A DNA stretch of 64,000 nt from the NCBI GenBank assembly GCA_003993805.1, contig RSEF01000003.1, forward strand, positions 112,437,209 through 112,501,208. The letters are read 5' to 3'. This document shows, piece by piece, positions 33,601 to 48,600 of the stretch (positions are counted from its first letter, which is position 1; each line of letters starts with the position of its first letter). The stretch is from Himantopus leucocephalus (lineage: Eukaryota > Chordata > Aves > Charadriiformes > Recurvirostridae). A program made the position numbers and the translations under genes. The notes under the pieces are model-generated. The model made no database searches. It worked only from the letters and a program-made list of their open reading frames with translations, and was not told the DNA's origin.

Positions 33601-36600
33601 AATTTCGGAGAATACAGTCAGATTTCCAGATTCTGTGTGATGAAGAGCATGGCCGTGGCGGGGATAAGCATATTGAATAGGTTACAACTGCTGAAAGCAA
33701 AAAATTAAAGCAGCAAATGTCAGTATGCAAAGGCTATTTTTATGTATGTACCAGAGTGAAATTTTGTTACTTATCTGTTTTGGAAATCTTAGTTGCCAGT
33801 CGTGAGATTTGGAAACTAACTTGGTGGACAGCTTAAAACCACCTTTGTTCAATTAACAGATCACTTCTTGCTCATCAGGATGTAGGCGAGCAGAAGTGCT
33901 CGTGGAGGCACTGCACAGTTAAACATGTGGCAGTGTTTCTATACCAAGAATTTTAATCCATTTGTTATTTATATGTGAAATATACTGGCACTGATGTTAA
34001 GACAAAGCACGATCTCCTGTGGAAGAGCTTATCACACAGAGATGAGAGTGATCAATATCATAGACTCAGTTTTACTGACAAGTGCAGTCAATTACTCTGT
34101 GAACAGTGTCTCATTCATTTTTATATGAATGTTCTCCTACCTGTCTCTCATTCTTTCAGGAAAGCAAAACGGGAGAAGGAGAACCGATGGCAGGAAAATA
34201 TCCGAAGGGAAGAAGAAGAGAAAAAGAAGCGATTGGAGGAAGAACGAATGCAGGAAAAAGTTCAAGAAAAGCTGAAAGCTGAAGAAGCAGTTGCTCTGAT
34301 GAGAGAAAGGGAAAATAAACAACAGCTTCATGCAGAGGAGGAAAAAAATAGGCAAGCCACGATCTTGAGGGAGACAGAACAACAAAGGCAGAGGCAACTG
34401 GAAGAAGATAAAAGAAAGCAAGAACAAATTGCAAAAGAAGCTGAGGAGAGGCGTAAGCAGAACCAAGAAATAAAGAAGATAAAAGAAGTGACCAACTCTC
34501 AAGAGGTGGAGAAACACAATTCTAAATTAAACGTAAATGAGAAGTTTGCAGATCTGTTGAAACCAGCAGAAGGTAGAAGTCTTAAGCCACCCTGGAAAAA
34601 TGAAGGTAATCTTAGTCTGTTCATTTTTGCTTTAATGGTTCTTATTTTCCTGAGTGTTATTTCATTCTTTAAATATATCATTGTTAATGTGATGCAATGG
34701 CTTATTGTCTAAAATATTATTTAAAAAAAAAACCAGCAATGTTTCACGTCTTTACTCCGTTATAAATCATCCTCTTAACTTAGGTTACTTCTATCAGGTC
34801 TCAGCACCTATGACTGATGATGAATTTTCCAGTGATCACGGTCAACAAATCACAAATGCTAGAAACAGTAATAATTTAGCTTTTCCCTAAGGCATGCAAT
34901 TTCTGTCATTAAAGCAGAATGCTAATACGGAGTTTTGTTCAGTGATGCGTGGATGGGCAGATAATGCTCAGCAAAGTGATTTACTAACTTGGCTACCTAG
35001 TTTATTTCTGCATTACTCAATGCCTCTTATTAAAAAGCAAAGAACTGAATGACTAGACGTAACTGTAGTTGTGGGACTTTGAAAAATACTGGTTTAACAA
35101 TATTTTCTATAAAGGCAGTTTTGATTATTTCCATCCTTCATTAGTTCTTGTCAGTTTTTATTAGCCACTTTTATCACTGAGTTCAGCAAGAACTAAATTA
35201 GAACAGTGCTGAAAGATACTTGCACACCTCAGCTATACCTTGTAAAACATTCACTGTTAGCAACATCAGTCACAGACTTGGAGAACAGAGATGCGAAGAG
35301 AATAGAAATCATGATATTCTACTATTTTAGGTTTCTGAGTAAAATCTTCACACATGCTGCTGAACACTTACTGTTGCAACAGTGGTATCTTTTCACCTTG
35401 GAAAATTCTAATTGTGTGTTAAACCAGATGATCTTAAAGCACTGGCTTAGCCAGAGCAGTTTGACAAGGAAAGATGAGAAGATATCTAAAGATGTCATTT
35501 TTTCACTTCAGAAGACAATGCATTTTGTTGCCTGTGTTACATTTACGATGATTATCATGTTAAACTCTTGTATTTTGTGCATCCCATCGGCCTGCTGTAG
35601 TTAGTGATTTCCTTTGATACTTGCATAGTGTCTTTGGGGCAAGAACTGTTCTCTTCTTGTATTCATACCTGCTGCTTAGAATAATGGGGTTCCAACTAAG
35701 CACGTCTTTCAGCTGTATCAAAATGGTAACTAGTTTTCTTGTCCTTTTAGGCAATGCAGTTAGTGTCTCAGAGTCTAGGAATTCAGTTGCCTTGGTGAAT
35801 TACAGAGCTTTATATCCATTTGAAGCAAGGAATCACGATGAGATGAGCTTTAATACTGGAGATATAATTCAGGTAAGATTTGCCATTCACATTTAACTTG
35901 CAAAAATCACCCCCCCACCCCCCCTTTCCCTGGCCTTGAGATACACAGGGTATTCAGTATCAAAAAGCGTTACATTGATACGTTTTAAGGTTTACTCAAA
36001 ACTTTTTTTTTTTTTTTAAACAGGTAAAATTAAGATTAGCTAAAATCTTTCTTTGGATCTTACACATCCTAGAGGTGTTGAGAATCTGTTTACAATAACA
36101 ATAGTGAATGCTAAACATAAACTTTATAAAATTAATAGGTCAGGAATGATAGAGTTGTTGCAGTTCGTTGTACACGTACAGGTTGGCCTCTAAGTGTCTG
36201 CTTGAAATATGAGTGTAGTAAATAGAGGCATGAATTATTAATTAATGACATTTGAATTAAAGTGAAACTAATTATTTAACAAGTAGATGTGAAAGGTTCT
36301 TCTGAATCTTAATACCGTTATCTGATGTATTTTTAACATAGACTTCTGCCTCTTGTTAGCTGATCCTTTATAAATGCTCCCTCAGGCAGATAACTATAGT
36401 AGTTTATTCTGTGTCCGTTCTTTGTACCGCTTTTCTGGATTCCGCTTAATATGTTATCACTAATATTACAGCAGGACCATAAGATTGGAAATGTCTTCTG
36501 ACATCTCAGCTGAAATCTGTGTGATGTCATGTAATTCTGTCACTTGTCAACATGCGTGTTTTTGAAAGCAAGCGCATTCAGGTGGAATGCGAAAACTGAT

Positions 36601-39600
36601 TTACAAGCATGGTAATACAATTAATATATATGTATCTAATACATAAGTATGAATGAGGAGGAACCACATGTACTATAAGCGATATAGGTAGCTGATAAGG
36701 GAGAATTTACGAAGCAATGTGGTACGAACTATTAAAACACTTAAGTATTAGCCTTCAGTTTGACAGTGTTAAATCATTTGCATTTTCATACCAACGAAGC
36801 TCAGAAGAGGGAACAAGAGAAGCAGGTTTTGTTTTGGCTTCCTTCTCAGATATAATTAACTGTGTCGTTTAACTACTGATGATTTATTTTAGGAGTAGGC
36901 GAACAGCTGCCTCCTCCTCTTATACCCCAAACCTCAACTAAGCTAACTAGCTGATAATATTTGATGAGCTGCTGGTTTTTAGCTAATTTTGACTAATTTG
37001 CTAATTTGCAGCATAATGGTGGCTTCAATATAGCTATGAATGTTTGAGGATGCTCTATACTTAATCATATAGTAAATAACAGAATTTTTGGACGCATTTT
37101 GGATGCAGTCAAATGACACAGTTAATTATACCTATAAGCAGAACTGCAGCAGTTTTCGTGCGCTGCTAGGCTTACCAGCCGCTGCCTCTTGGTTGTGCAT
37201 TTGGCAAAATACAATGCAATGCACTGTAATTTTTGGCAAGCCAGAGTGGCTGCAGGTATAGTACATGATCCCCAGTTGCATGTTTGGGGCCCGTTCGAAG
37301 GAATATGTCTTTGAGGCCTGTCTCCACCTGTGTCTAAAACCAGTGCAATTGCATCATCACCCCGTTTCTTGGACAGAGCAAAATCAGCTCAATTCTGAAA
37401 GGGAAAAGAATGAAAATGCTGATCCTTGTGTGAGTGCTGCTCATACTGTTCAATTCAGAGTGCCAGCAGGTGCTGAGGCACTAGATGCCCTGTTTGTTTC
37501 ACACTGCTAATTGTGTTTTCTTTGTATTTAACCTCCTGTCCATAGGTTGATGAAAAAACTGTAGGGGAGCCTGGTTGGCTTTATGGGAGTTTTCAAGGAC
37601 ATCTTGGTTGGTTTCCATGCAATTATGTGGAAAAAATACCAGAAGGAGAAAAATCTTTGTCTCCTAAGAAGGCCTTACTTCCTCCTACAGTATCTCTATC
37701 TACTACCTCAGCTGCTTCAGAGTGAGTTTTTGCTTGTGTTAAAATTGCTTTTTCTAAATTTAGCTAACACATGATGTCCTGTATAGTTTCATTCGGTGTT
37801 TGTTTTTAAAATATAAATGCAGAAAACTTACTGAAGAAGCTACCTGAAAGTCTTAGCTTGGAAATTTTAAGTATTTGATAGTCTGCTTCACATTGTATAG
37901 CATATCTGTTTTATGCAAGTTAAAAAAAAAAAAAAAAGTTATTCTGTTTGAGGTACTTTTTGTATAAAAACTATAATGTGTTAAATATGCCTGTATTCAA
38001 TTTGCAGACCACTTTCACCAAGTAAATCTGCAGAAGAATCCGATTACCAAAACATACCTTTTTCTAACCTGAATGTTAATACAGCATGGCAACAGAAATC
38101 AGCTTTTACTCGCACCGTGTCCCCTGGATCTGTTTCACCCATTCATGGACAGGTATATTGTGTGAGAATGGAGAACTTTCTGTATTTTCGATTCATGTTA
38201 ATGAAACTGATTTTAAAGAAAAACCAAACCAAAACACGACTCTTCTAATACTGGGTGCACTGAACAGGCTAGAGGATAAAGAAGCTCGTCTGAATGCTCC
38301 ACTAGTGTGCATTGACGTAATTCCATATGTTTCCAGGGACCACTGAGCAAGAAAACTCATTTATGTTTCATAATTCTAAAATCATTTTCACATGTAATTA
38401 GGCACATGAGATATTGCTAACAAATAAGAAACAGAGTTGAGAGATTTTCTCAGTCAACAGCTTGTATACATCAATGTAAAGTGTTGTTGACCGTACAACA
38501 AATTATTCAGCCATCACTTAGGAATGAAGTTGCTTAAACTTCAATAAAAGATACATCAATGTTTGTTTGTTTGTGTTTAACACTTGCAGCAGTTTGGGGT
38601 AATGTGGTTGATCAACATCTCCACTTCTGTCTTAACAGGGACAGCCTGTCGAGAACTTAAAAGCACAAGCGCTTTGCTCTTGGACTGCAAAAAAAGATAA
38701 CCACTTGAACTTTTCAAAAAATGATATCATTACTGTCCTGGAGCAGCAGGAGAACTGGTGGTTTGGAGAGGTACATGGAGGAAGGGGTTGGTTTCCAAAA
38801 TCATATGTCAAGCTCTTACCCGGGAGCGAAATCAAGAAAGAGGAGTAAGTGCAACTTTTATTCTTGTTTTATTCAATAGTTTGCAAAAAGAGGTGGTTTA
38901 GAGTGCAAAATTCTTGCAGTGCAGAACATAAATACCATTTACAATTTACACCATGCCATTTTAGGCTTTTATTATTTCATTCTGGCAAGCCAAGTAATGT
39001 TGGGCTCACTACTGTGTAAATAGACAGTCTTCCAAGGCTGAGTGCTGTGAAAAATCAGTGGTGTTTGATTATTCATCCAGTGCCAGACTTTGTTTTCGTT
39101 CATTACCAAATCAGCTCTCTTGCAGTGTAGTTGCATTCTGCCTCTGAAGGTGCCAATTTCTGAGTGACCTACAAATAATTGTAAGCTCGTAAGGCACATC
39201 TTGCAGAAATAGCGTATTTTTCTTTACTTGATCATTATGTCTATTCTAATGCTGTAGGGAACTGTTCAGGTAATAATTCAAAGTCTGGTTACTTCTGGGA
39301 TGGCTGCACCATTGTGTGTGAATTCTTCTTTTCATACATTATGATAAAAGTTCTTAGAAATTCTCTAGAATGAGAGAATTTAGACAAAATCTTTAATTTG
39401 TACTTCTTTTGGATAGCATAATGTGTGAATACAAATTAATTACGTCTCATCTTGCATCACTTTACATTTCTTTTTTTGAAGTGATGTGCTGTTGGATGCC
39501 ATTCGTATTTTAAATATTAGCAGTACCTGTCACTGTTTGACAGTCAGGGAGGTCTTTGCAGTTAATTCAGAGGCAATACCAACTTTGAGATAACCAAAAT

Positions 39601-42600
39601 GAGCTTATTCTCATCCTAATAGAGAGATTCGTTCTTGATCAGCCTTTTCGTTACACAAACCTTTTTTTCTTTCTGCAGACCAGAAGCTATTTATGCAGCT
39701 GTAAACAAAAAGCCTAATACACAGTCTTACACAGCAGGAGAGGGTAAGACAGCATGAAATATGCTACTTAATGATACAGTCTGTTTCTGCTTAATGGCAT
39801 GTGAATAAGCTTAAATACGTGAAGAGTTTCTGAGCAGGCCTTTTAATGCTTGTCCAAAACACACAGTGCAAATGTTGAGCTACTGATGTGAGAATTCTAG
39901 AACAGGAACTTAAGTAAAGCTTACAACTAATTCAGGTTGAGCATAGGCCTGGGGCTTGGTTTTGTTTTTAAGACTTTTGCTCGAGCATTAATTTATTTCT
40001 GAAAACTTAAATATGTCTCATGGCCATAAGCTGAGTTCTCTTCCTGCTGTTTTCTACTGTATAATGCTATACTGTAGAGACATGAGAAGGGATTTTTAGT
40101 CTCCTGAGTGTAGATCATTCTCTTTTAATCAGCAAGCAGGGAGTAGAGAAAACAAATATTACTGGAGAAAAATTTGTGGGAAGCACTTTCTAAGCCTTTT
40201 AATCTAGTGTATCTCCATGCTTCCCCAGTTATATTTTAATGCCACTTGTGTTTTTCATTTTTGCTGTGTTACTCAGATAAGAATTCCACTCACGGTGGAA
40301 TACTTAATGCAAGAGATGAGTTTTCGAGCTGTGGTCTACAGGCCTCTGCTGGTCTGCAGGATGATCATAGGGTAGTAAGTCTCACTGTGCCAAATTCATC
40401 TATCTGTACAAAGTTGAGTACCTGTAATTCAGAGTTGTAAGCATGAGGCAAGATGTGATTACAATCAAGCAAGTAGGTAGGCTGATTCACAAACTTGTGA
40501 AGACATGATCCATGTTATGAACACACTGATGAACGCTGATATCAAAAATACCTTTACTTGCATCTGACATACTTTTTTATCCTCCTGTCTGAAACTGTTG
40601 TCTCCTTCTTTATATGTGCTGTTTGCACAGAGTATGTTGCGCTCTATTCATACTCAAGCTCTGAGCCTGGTGACTTGACTTTCACGGAAGGTGAGGAAAT
40701 CCTAGTGACCCAGAAGGAAGGGGAATGGTGGACCGGAAGCATTGATGGCAGAACTGGAATCTTCCCCTCCAATTACGTCAGACCAAAGGATCAAGAAGTG
40801 AGTTCGTATTCTGAGAATTAATGTACGATGCTTACTCTCAATTTTATTGTATTACTGGTATTGATATCCAGCTCTTAGTGATTTTAAGCAGAGGTTAATG
40901 TGCTTGATAGAAAAGAAAAGCCTAGGTAGCTTGAGTGTTAAATCAGTGCCGTAGCCACAGTGTGACACTGTCCCTCTCCGTACAGGATTATTAAATACAG
41001 GCTCAAAATTAAAATCTCTACATGCTTTTCTGTCCACGTCCTTAAAGTTGGTGTAAACTCTGCTGGTTTTATTGCACATTAAAAGATGATTGTTGTGTCT
41101 TTGTAGGCTTCTAGTAATGCTGGCAAAACTGGAACAATAAATAAGAAACCTGGTAAGTGTGTGATAACTTTTTAACATTTAGGACTGTTTCTTAAGTGTC
41201 TATGAGCATTTAGGTTCATAGCAGTGTTTTAATGGTGGCTAATGTGCTTAGCTGCAAGATACGTACCAGGTTATTTCTGTGGATCTAGCTATAATGAAAA
41301 AATAACAAATGTAACAAAAAAAATAACAAATGTAGTGAATGTATTATCTTTTCAGAAATCGCTCAGGTTACTACTGCGTATGCTGCATCAGGGTCTGAAC
41401 AGCTTAGTCTTGCTCCAGGACAGCTAATACTTATTCTGAAGAAAAACTCTAGTGGATGGTGGCAAGGAGAGTTGCAGGTAATTACTGAAGGAGAAATAAT
41501 TGTGACTTCATGAATGGCAAGGTGGTGATCTTGTGTTTAATTTGAGAAAACAACTAAGTATAGCATTCTGAAAGCTGGCTAGAAGTTATTTTCATCTTGT
41601 ATAAACCATGTTTGGGGAAAACCAAGTTTTTAATTAAATCTTGAGTTGCTGGGGGGTTTTGTTTGGTTTTTTGGTTTGGGATATTTTTTTTTTTAGCCGC
41701 AGAAGATAGTAAAACTGTCGGTGAACATGTGCATCAGAGGGGGAAGAGGGATGTTGATAGTTAATAAATTGGTTAGGATTTAATTGGTAAAACATTAAAT
41801 TGTAAAATTATTCTAATGAAAGAACAAGAATTCTTGAAAGTTGGAGTTGGAAGCTAGTTTATTGTGAAGGCTGCTGTTCCTACTTTTCTCCTCTCCCCAC
41901 CTAGCAATGAATTTCTAGTCCCAAGGGTTGAGGGCACTGTTACATGACGTTCTTCTTAAATCACAGTTGATATTTTGACTTTTGGAGCCCCATGGATCTT
42001 GTCCATAATAGCCTTCATCTTTGCAAACAATGCAAAAAGTTAAATCACGATCTTATAATGTCTCTTTGTTACCCTTTTCTTTAGCTGAATTTTAGCTGAA
42101 TCTGCAGTGTTAGCCTGAATTTAAAAATGTTACTTCCAACACCGAATGCTATTTCCAATATTGGGATCAAACAGCACAATAGAAAGTTCTGTCCTCTTAA
42201 TATCACTTAATTGGCTTTTCCCAAGGTATTCTACAGCCTCACGCACTCTGTTTTGAGTGAATAGTCTTGTTAATACCTATTTGCCCTCTCCAGCAGCTGG
42301 AACAGAGCTGATCTAACTATTCAGCATCTGTTTTTAAAACCAGCCTGCTTTACAGATACTGGAGCAGAGATCACAGTGCACAAGTTGAGAAAGTGCTGTG
42401 CTGAGTTTCTGTGAGTTAACAGCAGTGGAAAATTTATTCATAGTATGTGCAAAAAAATAAATAAATACAGAAAGCAATGAATAGTTTGTATTTTAAGAAA
42501 AGTAGGCCCAGTGCTGGCTCAAGAATAATAATTAAAAAAAAAAAGGGGGGGGGAGGGAAACTAAGATATGTAATTGTCGATTCTTGGTAGTTTGAATTTC

Positions 42601-45600
42601 TTTTTGTTGTTGTTGTTGTAATAGAGCTCAATCTGCAGTTACTGCTTTCTAAAATCTATGCTCACTTTTACATCCTGGCATTTTTGTGCCAGTATATTTG
42701 TTTCTTCAGTGTGTGCGGCGATCATCTTTACCTGTGGGACCCAAAAAGCAAAGACTAAAAAATGAGGAAATTATTTTCAAACTCTCCCATGCTGTACTAG
42801 GTAGAATGTGATATCAAATACTTAGGTCAGGATTTGCAGAAGTAGCTTATGGTAATTGCTTCTGTTCTGGGTATCTCGTTAGAGACTCCTTATATGATGC
42901 ATAAGTGGAATGTTCATAGGGCGAATTTTCTGCCCTATAATTAAATTGTGCACTGAAATAATTAGCTGCACTTGAAAATTTTGGATTAATAACTTTGCCA
43001 GAAGATATTAGGGTACAGCTTTATTTGAATTGGGTCATTTTATCCTTTAGCCAGATTTTTTCCTTTTGAGATCTATTTAGTATTTAGTGGGTATTGGCAT
43101 TTTTTCCAGTCTGTAGACTATTTGATTTCTTAATTGTGTAATAACCATTTTAAACATTTACAGGCAAGAGGGAAGAAGAGACAGAAGGGATGGTTCCCTG
43201 CCAGCCATGTGAAATTACTGGGACCGAGCAGTGAAAGAACCACATCTGCTGCTCCCTCAGGTGAAAAAAAAATGACTTTATATTTCATTTAGAGTATCTT
43301 ATGTAACTGCTTCAATTGTTCAGATCCTAGCCTGAATTACATAACTAGCGTAATATTACGTTTAACGGCTGTATCTGCTAGCGGTGTCACTGTGGAAGGT
43401 AAAGTCCTAGTCAGAATCTGAGTTCAGCTCTTATCTCGGTTCAAGAAAGGTAAAATCTCACTACTTCTTAATCAAAGCTGTTCTTTGTAGGGTCCCTCCC
43501 TAGCATATACTGTCCTCTATGTACCTTACAACAGAAAATCTCAGTCATACAAAGATGTTGATATCCAGAAATCTGTGAGGATCAGCAGTCCATCTTCCAT
43601 GGCAAGAGCTTTTTAATTTTGCTGAATGCACTGAAGAGCCACACTCTTCTCATTTGGAAACTCCATGTTTCCAAATGCTAGCAAAAATCTTACAGAAAAC
43701 TAACAGTTTCAAGCAAACAGTTTCAGGCAAACACCTTGGAATTACATGCACTGCTCCTTATAACGAGGGAGACGAAGCAGCAAATTTCCACTAGATTTTT
43801 CTATTTGAATGGCTGGGTACAAATGAGATTATTTCACAGAAAAGGAACTTTTTTTGTTCTGCATGCTTAAATTGTGCTGTTCTCCACAGTTATGATTTGC
43901 TTATACAACAGCTTCCTGGGTGTTACTGGACAAAACTTCCCTTTGACTGCACTAGCAGCTCACGGTTATCTAATGCACGTTTCCTCTGCCTTTGCCACGT
44001 TTTTCTCACAAGTGTCAGCTATAAGATAATCAAACTCACTTTCTTTTCTGAGCCAGTAAAAGAAATAGAAGCATACTTGATTATATTTTAAGATGTTTAG
44101 AAGGTCAATAGGTGCTATACTAACTGAATCAATTCACTATATATGTGCATAGATACATAAAGTGGAAATAAAGATTATTGCGTGGCCCAATTAAAAAAAA
44201 AAAAGTAAAAGAAAAGGGAGGACAGTTCCACAGCAAGATAAGATCATGTGGTATTTTTCTTATGTAACAGTGTATGTGAAATTGTTTCTTTCCTGTGGTT
44301 ATGTAAAATGCTCAAAAATACTTGTGTAACAGTGTTCTGCTATATTTGTTTTTTCTTCATAGTGTGTCAGGTGATAGCGATGTATGATTATATGGCAAAC
44401 AATGAAGATGAGCTCAGTTTCTCCAAAGGGCAGCTTATTAATGTACTGAGCAAAGATGATGCTGACTGGTGGCAAGGAGAAATCGGTGGTGTGACAGGTC
44501 TCTTCCCCTCAAACTACGTGAAGATGACCACGGATTCTGATCCAAGTCAGCAGTGTAAGCAACTTTTATTTTTTTTATTAATTCTGTCACTTTATTTCAA
44601 AGGTTCATTGCTTTGTGTTTAGAATTTGGAGTTCCGGGCATCAGCTGAATTTATTGGTACTTTAAATACCTTTTCTTTAAATATTTTACTATAGTACTAA
44701 GTAGTTTAAACACTTTTCTATTGAACCTACAAACAACCAGCACATTGCCAACCAGCCAGGGTGTAACAGTAAGAGTGCTAGAGTGAGCTAAAATACTACA
44801 TTTGGTAGGTGTTCCCCTTCCACTAGAGGTGCTGATGTTTGGTAACTGCCACTGACTGGGATTCAGCGCGGGCATACCGTGCTCCACTATAGAACTTGCT
44901 CGAGTTTCATCAAATACAAAAAAGTGTCTGCTGTAGTCATCTTTACCTTATATTTAAACCTAAGTAAAAATAACCATAGAAAGGATAGGGAGAAGATTCT
45001 AGCATTAGCAAGTGGTCTATCCTATGGTAAATATGTGTGTCCCAGCTTCCAGCAATCCAGCTCTCATCCAATTCTGAGAAACAAGCTATATATCAAAACA
45101 CATGTTAAACTGAAAATTAGCAGCAGCAGGCTGAGAACTGAATGCTAGAATATACACCTGTCTGACAGAATTTTGTCTTTTTTGCACGTAAACACAGTAA
45201 AGGTTTCTGGTGCCTCCCCCCACACGCACACCCCAGTTTTTTGGCCCCTCTCCCCAGAGAAAATTACCACCATTTTTACTCCATCAGCTTTTCATCCTGG
45301 GGCACTGTGATTAAACCAACTTTTGTATCAACCTATGACATCAGTAGATTTGGGAACATATCTTAATGTAAAAGTTGCTCCTTTGACATAACAAGCCTTG
45401 TCCCTTCACTTACTATTTTTTCCCTAGGCATCATTTGTAGTTTTCTCGGTATAAAAACATGAATCCAGCAGTGTGGTTGAGGTAGACTCTTAATAACCTA
45501 TAGCTAGTGTGTAAGACCAATTTGCACTTAAAGATTTGATCAACATAGTTGTGTTCTTACAGAAGAATTCACAAATTTGGTAATGAAGGCAAAGCTTGGA

Positions 45601-48600
45601 TTGGATAGTTGAAGTATTTTCCCTGGGTAGCTTGTTATGGTACCTGGGCACAATACAACATGCACCATTCTCGAGGTTTTCTTTTTAGCTAAATTACATC
45701 TGTGCTTACATTTTTGGTAACACGTTGATTTTTCTTTTATTATTTTTTTTTTTAATGCTGGTGTGGCTGTGATGTCAAAAACTTCTGCATTTAGATTGAA
45801 CTTAACATTTTTTTAGTTAACGATATCTAAATCATTAAAATGATCTTTGAAAGTTCTACTTGTTTGTTTAAGTAGAGACAAAAATCTCAATTTTGAAGAA
45901 GTAGTGTAGACTAAATCCAGATGGGCTATAAAATTAAGATTCTGGCTGCGTATTAAAACTTTCTGAATTTTCAAAAAAGATAGAGACATTAGCTTACCAC
46001 ACCAGGTGTGTTTCCATTTAGAGTTACGTAGCTGAGTGTGGTAAGTGCAAGATGATTACATACACCACTAACTTTCAAGAAAAGCAGTACTAAGATCAAG
46101 TTGTAATTGGAAGCATTTAATGTGATGATTAAGTTTTTCTCATTGTTTGCTGATATGTCATTAGGCTGTCTTTTTCTCAGATTTCAATGTTGTGGAGTAA
46201 AAAATACTTCCATATCAATTTGTGTCTGTGTGAACAGAATTTTCCTTTGCAAGTACATTGACAAAGGTCAGCCAGTGGCAGTCAGCTGAGCAGATGTGCA
46301 CATGAGCAGATGTACACCAGGTCATCTGTACGTTGTTGTTAAACTTTTTTCTAAGAAATAATCTCTTTGTTGTGAAGCAGATCCACTGGTGCTTAATTAA
46401 TAAAATCTACCTGTTGGTGAATGAAGAATATGCTGCATTTTTTAAAAAAAATTCTCTTGAGTATTTCAAATAAGCTACTTTGTGTTTCAGTTTTGTGCTG
46501 GGATTTGCCATTTATTTGTGATATTAAAACATATGCATTTGGAAACTTCAGGAAAAACCCTGCTTAAAGTCCAGAGCCTGCTTAAAACCAGCATGTTGTT
46601 AGCTCAAGTGCAGCATAGTGCAAATACTGTTACGCAGATTTCAGCTGGGCTGCTTTCCGTTGGTGCGAAATCTGAGCTAGTTAAGTTGTGTTAGCAATAA
46701 ACTAGTGCTCTTCTGTAACCAGAGAAATATTTAAATATGTACTGATTAAACTTTCAAACTTGCTTGGATTTCCTTAAAATATTTTTTGCTCTTATTTAAA
46801 TATAGTGCAGAAACAATCACTAGTATTCTTCAGAAGTCACTAAGGAATTATCCCACAGAAATGTTGATGTGGCCCTTTAGGGACCAGCTTGGAAATTCGA
46901 CAGAATATAATTTTAAAAATGCATGGTTATATTTTAAGGAATTGTTAATCTGAGTGCTGTAATGTTTCTGTTGAAGAACAGAAGTTCCTCCCACTGTCTC
47001 TTCTAGACGTTCAAATGTAATGGTATTTGAAAAGGAACAGACAGATTTGGTTTACTCAATGCGTCTTAGGAAAATTCTACTTTTCCCTTAAGTTCAACTC
47101 TGTTATATAGACCACCTTTGTACCCAGTTACAGCTGTAATGGCAAACTTCCCTAGCAAAGAAGGAACTTATAGTATCGTTTAGGTTGGAAAAGACCTTTA
47201 AGGTCATTGAGTCCAACCATTAACCTAGCACTTCCGAGTCCACCACTAAACCATAAGCTTAGGTCAGTGAGATGTTTCTTCTCTTAAGTTGCGGAAATAG
47301 CTCTCAGAACAGAATAAGCTGTGCTGACAAGATCACTTTTCCTGTTGGTGTAGCTGCGCATCCTGGCATAGGGTCTCTGCAAGGAAAAAAAATCAGGGAA
47401 GGGTGTCATAGGTCTGTCAACAGGTCTCTTAAATACAACTGAGTCCTGGTGACTGCAGAACACAGAATACTTGAGAGTCGTGTTTTAATGACATTTTAAT
47501 AGCCCGTATTCTAGTTTTTGCACAGAAGTCATCATAAAGAATAAATAAGATATGTAGGAGGTTTCAAAATATAAATAGCTATAGATTTAAAGTAAAGGAA
47601 CATGCATACTCTTCTGTTCTTTGTTGACTGCTTGCTCAGCCGTTCAGGGTCAGATCTTTTGTGTATTGCCAGTGCCTGTCTGAGACACATCTACCAGGTT
47701 TTCTTCCCATTCTTCCCAAGGGCTGTGTGAGGCCGGGTAGGCATGGTGCACTTACCACTTTACAGTTCTTCCCGATGGACTGGTCTGGAGATAATTTTGT
47801 CATTTCAGCCAGTCTTTGTCTGCCTTAAACAGTTGCTCTTAGAAACTTGTTCTGTCCTTACTTGTTGACTTTTTCAGGGAGATAGCTTTTTTCAGTTTGT
47901 CATCTTAACCATGGGACCAGTCAGAGCCTTGTCCTTGTCTTTTCTGTAGTTGAGGTTTTCTCCCCTCATGTACCTCAGATGGAGTCAAGACACATGCTCC
48001 ACCTACATCTGCATACTTGGTTGCTGGATGTCTCTCTTCATCTCTTAGAGACACTCTTGCTGAGAGCTGGACAACTCAGCCAGGTGGATACAGCAATGCT
48101 CAGTGTGCAGAGCCTTCTGGTTCATCTTATCTGAGGTACCTCATCTCCCTTCGTTACACTGGTCTTTCGCAGAGCTGAACGTTGTACCAGTTCTTTCTAC
48201 TCTAATGTACATATAATTACTGTTTCTGTTCACTCTTTTCTTTTCATCGCCCAGCATTGCTGCAGTTCCTCAGGCATCTAAGTTACTGCTTCAGGTGCTT
48301 AGATGTGAGCTCCAGGTAGTCCCCATAAGCACGTCCTTCCCCCATTTAAACCTGCCTGCTCTGCCTTCTGCTAGTGCAACAGCAAAAGCTGGTTAGACTG
48401 GAAACAGATCCTCTCTCCGTAGACTGTTCCTGACATGCAGGTGACAAAAGTGTGAATTTCCTTATATACAAACTTGATGTTTGTAGTAATATCACTAGAT
48501 CTATGTAATTTTTTCCTCCTCAAACCTTACGTCTAGATGTGACACACTACAGACACGAGGCAAGTCCTGTCCTTTCAACAACAACGGTCTATATTTCCAG

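Noticed and set aside
34137..34517. Minus-strand hydrophobic frame that looks like a membrane protein
   Set aside because: It is antisense to the Glu/Lys-rich coiled-coil exon. GAA and AAG codons read backwards give TTC and CTT, that is Phe and Leu. A similar minus-strand frame at 26289-26516 has the same cause.
35206..35604. 132-codon intronic open frame between exons 18 and 19
   Set aside because: No homology recognised, no supporting splice structure and ordinary AT-rich composition. Compatible with chance.
35873..37545. Search for an ITSN1-type neuronal microexon inside SH3-A
   Set aside because: No 15-base segment with AG/GT flanks coding a VKGEW-like insert was seen. A candidate near 36024 lacks a donor.
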